Shown here one piece after another: positions 17,025-21,802 of a stretch of DNA of 21,802 nucleotides (positions are counted from its first letter, which is position 1; each line of letters starts with the position of its first letter). This DNA is from an uncultured Collinsella sp. (GTDB lineage Bacteria; Actinomycetota; Coriobacteriia; Coriobacteriales; Coriobacteriaceae): contig URVD01000004.1 in assembly GCA_900551195.1 (NCBI GenBank), forward strand, positions 1 to 21,802, written 5' to 3'. The translations under genes were made by a program, and so were the position numbers. The notes under the pieces are model-generated. The model did not search any database. It had not been told where the DNA came from and saw only the letters and a list, made by a program, of their open reading frames with translations.

Positions 17025-17948
17025 ATGAATCAGATCATTCTCGCATCTCATGGCGGCCTGGCCGCAGGCGCCAAAGACACGCTCGAGATGGTTCTCGGCG
17101 ACGTGTCGAACGTCCACGTCGTGTCGCTTGCTCGTGACGACAAGGAGCCCATCACCAATAAGGTGGACGCCATGATCGCCACGTTCAACGCGGACGACAC
17201 CGTCTATGTGCTGACCGATATGCTCGGCAGCTCGGTCAACAACAGCATGGTCGAGCTTTCCAAGAACGGCACGAAGTTCACGGTTGTCAGCGGTTTCAAC
17301 ATCCCGCTGGCGCTCACGCTCGCTATGAGCCCCGTCCCCGTCAAGGGCGCCGAGCTCGCGGCCCTCATCAACGAGGCCCGCACCGGTCTGACCAACCCCA
17401 ACGCACCGGTCGAGGTGGCCGCGGCTCCCGCCAAGAAGGCCAAGGCGTCCCGTCACAGCTCCGGTCCCGCCAAGATTGTCCTCGCGCGTCTTGACTACCG
17501 TCTGCTGCACGGCCAGGTCGTCTTTACCTGGACCACCAAGGTCCAGGCCGAGCGCATCATCGTCGTCGACAACGCTGCCGCCAACGATGACATCAAGAAG
17601 GGCGCTCTCAAGCTTGCCAAGCCCCAGGGCGTGCGCCTGAACGTCTTTACCGTCGAGCGTGCCCTCGCCAAGATGGACAAGCTCAACACCCTCGGCGAGC
17701 GCGTCATGTTCGTCTTTGGCAACACGGCCGAGATGCTGCAGTTCTGCCAGGGCTACAAGCTCGACGCCATCAACCTGGGCGCCACCGCCAACCACGACGG
17801 TGCCGATCAGATCGGCGGCAAGGACAGCTCCGTCTTCCTCGACGCCACCCAGAAGGCCGACGTCAACCAGCTGCTCGACATGGGTATCAAGCTCTATGTC
17901 CAGCAGACCCCTACGTATCAGAGCGTCGACATCGACGCCAAGCTGTAA
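17025..17948 (+). CDS. Mannose-family PTS fused EIIA-EIIB protein
   Basis: This protein carries phosphate from HPr to the incoming sugar at the EIIC/EIID transporter. The 307-residue product has an EIIA domain (about 1-125; ASHGGLA with His9 as phosphoacceptor), an Ala/Lys-rich linker (about 128-148), and an EIIB domain (about 149-307; LARLDYRLLHGQVVFTW with phospho-His162). The same EIIAB fusion is seen in E. coli ManX, but the partners here point away from mannose. ATG 17025 has AAGGAGGAGG (17010-17019) upstream. It is the first gene of an operon with EIIC and EIID. Confidence 0.95.
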   Translation: MNQIILASHGGLAAGAKDTLEMVLGDVSNVHVVSLARDDKEPITNKVDAMIATFNADDTVYVLTDMLGSSVNNSMVELSKNGTKFTVVSGFNIPLALTLAMSPVPVKGAELAALINEARTGLTNPNAPVEVAAAPAKKAKASRHSSGPAKIVLARLDYRLLHGQVVFTWTTKVQAERIIVVDNAAANDDIKKGALKLAKPQGVRLNVFTVERALAKMDKLNTLGERVMFVFGNTAEMLQFCQGYKLDAINLGATANHDGADQIGGKDSSVFLDATQKADVNQLLDMGIKLYVQQTPTYQSVDIDAKL

Positions 17949-17984
17949 TCAACCAGGCTTTTGCCTGACTGAAAGGAGAAGGGT

Positions 17985-18779
17985 ATGAATACGTTCATCA
18001 GTGCGGTGCTCGTCGGCCTCGTCGGCGTGTTCTGCATGTGGGACTCCCGCCTGCTCGGTCGTCTTAACTTCGAGCAGCCCCTCGTTGGCGCTACGCTCGT
18101 CGGTCTGCTGCTGGGTGATGTGCCCACCGGCCTTGCCGTCGGTGCCGCCGTCGAGCTCGTGTCCATGGGCCTGGTGCAGGTCGGCGCCGCCGTTCCGCCC
18201 GATATGGTCCTGGGCGGCATCGTGGCCGCTGCCTTTGCGTGCCTGACCGATGCTTCTGCCGAGACCGCCATGACGATCGCCATCCCGGTCGCCGTCCTGG
18301 GTCAGCTCCTCGGCATCGTGTTCCGTTCCATCATCGCCGCCCTCACCCATGTGGCAGATAGCGCGATCGATAACGGAAAGTTCAAGACCGCCTATCGCAT
18401 GCACATCTGCGCCGGCTCCGGTCTGTACGCCGTCATGTACTTCCTGCCGATCTTCCTCGCCGTCTTTGTTGGCACCGACCTGGTTCAGGCCATCGTCAAC
18501 ATGGTTCCCGAGTGGCTGTCCACTGGTCTTAACGTTTCGACCAAGATCATGACCGCCTACGGCTTGGCCCTGCTGCTCACCATGATGATCAAGAAGGGTA
18601 TGACTCCGTTCCTGTTCATCGGTTTCCTGCTCGCCGCTTACCTCAACCTGTCCGTCATCGCGGTCGCTCTGATCGGTGTGTGCCTGGCTGTCGTCTTCAT
18701 GGGCTTCAAGTTCAACGGTTCCCATGCTGCTGCCGGTGTCGATTCCGACTATGATCCGCTCGAAGACGACGAAGACTAA
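17985..18779 (+). CDS. Mannose-family PTS EIIC component
   Basis: EIIC is one of the two membrane subunits that move the sugar. The product is 264 residues, rich in hydrophobic helices, with the family features FEQPLVGATLVGLLLGD, AAVELVSMGLVQVGAAVPPD and a C-terminal YLNLSVIAVALIGVCLAVVF helix. It ends in a short acidic tail (DYDPLEDDED). AAAGGAGAAGG (17971-17981) precedes ATG 17985; the gap from the EIIAB gene is 36 bases and to EIID 13 bases. Confidence 0.95.
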   Translation: MNTFISAVLVGLVGVFCMWDSRLLGRLNFEQPLVGATLVGLLLGDVPTGLAVGAAVELVSMGLVQVGAAVPPDMVLGGIVAAAFACLTDASAETAMTIAIPVAVLGQLLGIVFRSIIAALTHVADSAIDNGKFKTAYRMHICAGSGLYAVMYFLPIFLAVFVGTDLVQAIVNMVPEWLSTGLNVSTKIMTAYGLALLLTMMIKKGMTPFLFIGFLLAAYLNLSVIAVALIGVCLAVVFMGFKFNGSHAAAGVDSDYDPLEDDED

Positions 18780-18792
18780 GGAGGAACACACT

Positions 18793-19626
18793 ATGGCAAC
18801 CGCAACCAAGGACGTGTCCCTGAACAAGAAGGTCAGCCAGTTCTTCTGGCGCTCCTGGGCCATCCAGGCCTCTTGGAACTACGAGCGTCAGATGAACATG
18901 GGCTTCCTCTACGGCATGGTCCCCACGCTCGACCGCCTCTACCCCGACGAGTCTGACCCCAAGCAGCTCGCTGCTAAGAAAGAGGCTTACCATCGTCACA
19001 TGGCGTTCTACAACTGCACCCCGCAGACGAGCGCTTTTGTCCTAGGCCTCGCCGCCTCCATGGAGGAGGAGTACGCCAAGGATCCCGAGAACTTCGATCC
19101 CGATTCGATCAACGCGGTCAAGACCTCCCTCATGGGTCCGCTTTCCGGCATCGGTGACTCCCTTTTCCAGGGCACCATCCGCGTTATCGCCTTTGGCCTG
19201 GGCGTTCAGCTGGCTCAGCAGGGCTCCATCATGGGCCCGATCCTGGCCATGCTCATCTCCATCGTCCCCTCTGTGCTGATCACTTGGTTCGCAGCCAAGA
19301 TGGGCTATCAGGGCGGCCACGAGTACCTGAGCAAGCTTCAGGGCGGCGACCTCATGGAAAAGCTCATGTATGTCTGCGGCATCGTAGGTCTTATGTCCGT
19401 GGGCGGCATGATCGCTACGCTGATCGGCGCCACCACCCCGCTGCAGTTCGCTGAGGGCACCGTCGTTATCCAGGACATCCTGGACGGTATGATGCCCCAG
19501 ATGATCTCCCTTGGCCTCACTGGCCTTATGTACTGGCTCATCAAGAAGAACGTCAACACCGGTTGGCTTCTCGTGATCGCCATCGTGGGCGGCATCGCCC
19601 TCTCCGCGGCCGGCATCCTGGCCTAG
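18793..19626 (+). CDS. Mannose-family PTS EIID component
   Basis: EIID pairs with EIIC to form the sugar channel. The 277-residue product starts at ATG 18793, with TAAGGAGGAA (18778-18787) in front; a longer frame reading back into the EIIC gene is not used. Family marks are the N-terminal FWRSWAIQASWNYERQMNMGFLY, the segment SLMGPLSGIGDSLFQGTIR, and a membrane-spanning C-terminal half. It closes the transporter part of the operon; a hairpin and about 200 bases separate it from the deglycase gene. Confidence 0.95.
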   Translation: MATATKDVSLNKKVSQFFWRSWAIQASWNYERQMNMGFLYGMVPTLDRLYPDESDPKQLAAKKEAYHRHMAFYNCTPQTSAFVLGLAASMEEEYAKDPENFDPDSINAVKTSLMGPLSGIGDSLFQGTIRVIAFGLGVQLAQQGSIMGPILAMLISIVPSVLITWFAAKMGYQGGHEYLSKLQGGDLMEKLMYVCGIVGLMSVGGMIATLIGATTPLQFAEGTVVIQDILDGMMPQMISLGLTGLMYWLIKKNVNTGWLLVIAIVGGIALSAAGILA

Positions 19627-19660
19627 TCGCGACCAAGCGCCTAACCGCTTTCCCCCGGGG

Positions 19661-19691
19661 GCCTGCCTGGCATCCCATACCCCAGGCAGGC
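19661..19691 (+). terminator. Hairpin after the EIID gene
   Basis: GCCTGCCTGG (19661-19670) pairs with CCAGGCAGGC (19682-19691) around an 11-base loop, and two G-T pairs can extend it. Only a weak T-containing tail follows. It probably attenuates rather than fully stops transcription into the deglycase gene. Confidence 0.6.
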
Positions 19692-19702
19692 TTCCATCCC
19701 TA

Positions 19703-19735
19703 GATGTGTCAAAGGGACAGTTCCTTTGACACATC
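19703..19735. repeat. REP-like palindrome
   Basis: GATGTGTCAAAGG (19703-19715) and CCTTTGACACATC (19723-19735) are perfect 13-base inverted copies around GACAGTT. From memory, motifs of the type TGTCAAAGGGACAG...CCTTTGACA recur in intergenic regions of many bacteria and behave like REP or RAYT-associated repeats; I could not check this genome for other copies. It lies between the EIID hairpin and the frlB leader. Confidence 0.65.
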
Positions 19736-19825
19736 CTCAACGGGCCGGCGACTCGGTCCAAACCACGGTAACCCTGCGAGCGCCCGGCAATGTGGCGCCG
19801 CAAAAAATCGAAAGGAATGTGTCAG

Positions 19826-20809
19826 ATGTACGAGATCGACCTTAACCTCCCTAAGCAGATCGTCGCTGACGTCCTGTCCAACCACGAGATCCACAGCGTC
19901 GCCTTCGTCGGCTGCGGTGCTTCCATGTCCGACCTTTACCCTGCCAAGTACTTCCTGGCCAACAACACGGACAAGCTGAACGTTCAGATTTTCACCGCTA
20001 ACGAGTTCAACTACGACACGCCTTCCTGGGTCAACGAGCACACCTTCGTGATCACCTGCTCCCTCGGTGGCTCCACGCCCGAGACCGTCGAGGCCAACAA
20101 GACCGCCAAGAAGCACAACTGCCCGGTCGTCTCCCTCACCAACAAGGCCGGCTCCGCTCTGACCGTCGACGCCGACCACGTCATCGTTCACGGCTTCCAT
20201 GCCAACTACGCTGCCAAGTGCGAGAAGCCTGGCTACGCCATCGCTCTTGCTCTCGAGATCCTTCAGCAGACCGAGGGCTATGACCACTACGAGGACATGA
20301 TCACCGGCCTCACCAACGTCTTCGAGCTCTGCGAGAACGCCGCTCAGTCCGCCAAGGGCCTCGCCAAGCAGTTCGCCCAGGACTTCAAGGACGACAAGAT
20401 GATCTACTTCATGGCCTCTGGTGCCTCCGAGAAGATGGCTTATTCTCACGCCGCCTTCCTGTTCACCGAGATGCAGTGGATCGACGCCGCCGCCTACAAC
20501 ACCGGCGAGTACTTCCACGGCCCGTTCGAGGTTTCCACCGAGGGTAAGCCCTACGTCTTCTTCATGTCCGATGGTGCCACCCGTCCGATGGACGCCCGCG
20601 CCCTCACCTTCCTTAAGCGCATGGGCGCCAAGGTCGCTCTGATCGACTCCAAGGACTACGGTCTGGCCGACGCCGTGCCGGCAAGCGTCGTCACCTACTT
20701 CAACCCGCTGCTGCACCTCGCCGTTATGCGCGAGTACGGCAACCAGATCGCCGAGGCCCGTCAGCACCCGCTGACCATGCGTCGCTACATGTGGAAGCTT
20801 TCCTACTAA
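19826..20809 (+). CDS. frlB: FrlB-type SIS-domain deglycase (fructoselysine-6-phosphate type)
   Basis: FrlB enzymes split 6-phosphofructoselysine or related Amadori compounds into glucose 6-phosphate and the amine. The 327-residue product has two SIS domains: VGCGAS and CSLGGSTPETV (78-88) bind the sugar phosphate, and GEYFHGPFE (227-235, Glu228 the likely catalytic base) and RRYMWKLSY (319-327) closely match my recollection of Bacillus FrlB. ATG 19826 has GAAAGGA (19810-19816) upstream at 9-base spacing; ATG 19817 is too close to that site. It follows a mannose-family PTS, like the gfr operon of Salmonella. The exact amine is not determined by sequence. Confidence 0.85.
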   Translation: MYEIDLNLPKQIVADVLSNHEIHSVAFVGCGASMSDLYPAKYFLANNTDKLNVQIFTANEFNYDTPSWVNEHTFVITCSLGGSTPETVEANKTAKKHNCPVVSLTNKAGSALTVDADHVIVHGFHANYAAKCEKPGYAIALALEILQQTEGYDHYEDMITGLTNVFELCENAAQSAKGLAKQFAQDFKDDKMIYFMASGASEKMAYSHAAFLFTEMQWIDAAAYNTGEYFHGPFEVSTEGKPYVFFMSDGATRPMDARALTFLKRMGAKVALIDSKDYGLADAVPASVVTYFNPLLHLAVMREYGNQIAEARQHPLTMRRYMWKLSY

Positions 20810-20843
20810 TCACAAGTAAGTAGACCTTACGGGTTGATTGAGA

Positions 20844-20874
20844 GGGGATGGGGTTTTGCCCCGTCCCCTTTTTT
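20844..20874 (+). terminator. Intrinsic terminator after frlB
   Basis: GGGGATGGGG (20844-20853) pairs with CCCCGTCCCC (20859-20868; one G-T pair) around the loop TTTTG, followed at once by six T (20869-20874). This is the strongest intrinsic terminator in the window. It separates frlB from the HAD gene. Confidence 0.92.
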
Positions 20875-20968
20875 GCTTTGGGGAGGGCGTGTCTGTCGCG
20901 TCGCAAAACACCAGATAAAACCTACCAAAATAAACCTGTCCCTTTTCGGCAGGTGGGAGGAGATGCGT

Positions 20969-21598
20969 ATGATTAAGGCAGTGCTGTTTGACATGGACGG
21001 CGTGCTGGTCGATACCGAGTGGTTCTACAACCGCCGTCGCGTGGCGTTTATGGAAGAGAAGGGGTTCCATTTTGACGAGATCCCCGATCTTTCGGGGTCT
21101 AACGAGCCTGCCATTTGGAAGTCGCTGGTGCCCGACGATGTTGAGCTGCGCGAGCGCCTGCGCGTGGAGTACAAGCAGGTCTACAGCCCGGACCATCCCG
21201 TTCCGTATGCCGAGCTACTCAACGAGCAGACGGAGCCGGTGATGCGCGAGCTGCACGAGCGCGGCGTGAAGTGTGCCATCGCGAGCTCGTCGTATCGTGA
21301 GTTGATTGACGAGCTGGTGGAGATTGCCGGTATCACCGACGTGCTGGACTACACCATCAGCGGTCACGAGTGCAGTGCATTTAAGCCCGACCCCGAGATC
21401 TACCTGCGTGCCATGGAGGCGCTGGGGGTGGAGCCTGCCGAGTGCCTGGTTATCGAGGATTCGCCTTTGGGCATCGAGGCCGGCAAGCGCTCCGGCGCCC
21501 GCGTCCTGGCACTGCGTCCGCACGAGGGCGTCAACCTGGACCAAACGGGAGCCGACGCCGTCATCGACAACCTCGCCGACATTCTGACCGCTTTGTAG
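20969..21598 (+). CDS. HAD-superfamily phosphatase / beta-phosphoglucomutase-like protein
   Basis: This is a soluble phosphatase or sugar-phosphate mutase of HAD subfamily IA. The 209-residue product has DMDGVLVDTEW (8-18; nucleophile Asp8 and acid/base Asp10), IASSS (motif II Ser), FKPDPEIY (motif III Lys) and IEDSPLGIEAG (motif IV). The helical cap lies between motifs I and II. The start is ATG 20969, with GGGAGGAG (20955-20962) upstream; ATG 20963 is too near that site. A strong terminator separates it from frlB, so a role in the same pathway is possible but unproven. Its phospho-substrate cannot be told. Confidence 0.9.
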   Translation: MIKAVLFDMDGVLVDTEWFYNRRRVAFMEEKGFHFDEIPDLSGSNEPAIWKSLVPDDVELRERLRVEYKQVYSPDHPVPYAELLNEQTEPVMRELHERGVKCAIASSSYRELIDELVEIAGITDVLDYTISGHECSAFKPDPEIYLRAMEALGVEPAECLVIEDSPLGIEAGKRSGARVLALRPHEGVNLDQTGADAVIDNLADILTAL

Positions 21599-21608
21599 CG
21601 TCAATTCG

Positions 21609-21642
21609 CCGCAAGAAGTGCGGATTCACATGTCTCTTGCGG
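21609..21642 (+). terminator. Hairpin after the HAD gene
   Basis: CCGCAAGA (21609-21616) pairs with TCTTGCGG (21635-21642) around an 18-base loop, 11 bases after the stop codon. No T-run follows directly. It is a possible transcript end. Confidence 0.4.
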
Positions 21643-21719
21643 TGGATTGGCTCATTTTGGCTTTGATTGGGTCCATTCGGCTTCGACTCGAACTAAGTGA
21701 GTAGACTTTTTGGCGCAGG

Positions 21720-21788
21720 CCGAGCACAAAGCGCATCTGTCTTGGCAAAACCGCAGGTCGCAGAGGTGGCCGTTTTTGGTGTGCTCGG
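21720..21788. repeat. Inverted repeat at the window end
   Basis: CCGAGCACA (21720-21728) and TGTGCTCGG (21780-21788) are perfect inverted copies around 51 bases. The region 21599-21802 has no visible gene. The pair could be the ends of a small non-coding element or the stem of a structured RNA; the window ends too soon to say. Confidence 0.4.
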
Positions 21789-21802
21789 TGGGTCGCTAAA
21801 AG

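Noticed and set aside
19709..20767. Open frame on the - strand (352 codons) opposite frlB
   Set aside because: It is a shadow of frlB and includes the REP-like palindrome in its reading frame.

Overview
The window looks like chromosomal DNA of a high-GC actinobacterium of the class Coriobacteriia, most probably Collinsella or a close relative. This is inferred from GC-rich coding sequence, protein character, frequent GTG/TTG starts, strong GGAGG ribosome-binding sites, and the combination of mannose-family PTS genes with an FrlB-type deglycase. No database search was possible. All recognised genes lie on the + strand.

Layout. Bases 1-511 hold no convincing gene; they begin with a truncated copy of a dispersed hairpin element and end with a candidate promoter for prmC. 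Next come prmC (release-factor methyltransferase, with a ~120-residue insertion), a hicA-hicB toxin-antitoxin pair with its own palindromic operator, a Sua5/TsaC tRNA-modification gene, glpK and upp. prmC and sua5 are neighbours in many Gram-positive genomes, so the hicAB pair appears to have been placed between them. After a 269-base gap with a strong hairpin and a promoter comes a complete F-type ATP synthase operon (small AtpI-like membrane protein, then a, c, b, delta, alpha, gamma, beta, epsilon), closed by a clear terminator. murA and an LCP-family cell-wall ligase follow.

The second half is more accessory. A 13-bp hairpin and a ~99-nt near-perfect long hairpin (second copy of the element at base 1) precede an EamA-family transporter gene. 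Then comes a mannose-family PTS: fused EIIAB, EIIC and EIID, followed by a terminator-like hairpin, a REP-like palindrome, and an FrlB-type SIS deglycase. A HAD phosphatase with its own ribosome-binding site lies beyond a strong terminator.

How the genes work together. The ATP synthase genes are tightly coupled (two 1-base stop/start overlaps and one 11-base overlap) and encode a proton-type rotor. The PTS plus FrlB module most likely imports and phosphorylates an Amadori sugar-amine such as fructoselysine and splits it to glucose 6-phosphate and the amine. The substrate is inferred from the deglycase family. The most interesting unexplained items are the covarying dispersed hairpin, a 16-base motif shared upstream of the EamA gene and the PTS operon, the PrmC insertion, and a glycerol kinase lacking both classical regulatory loops.
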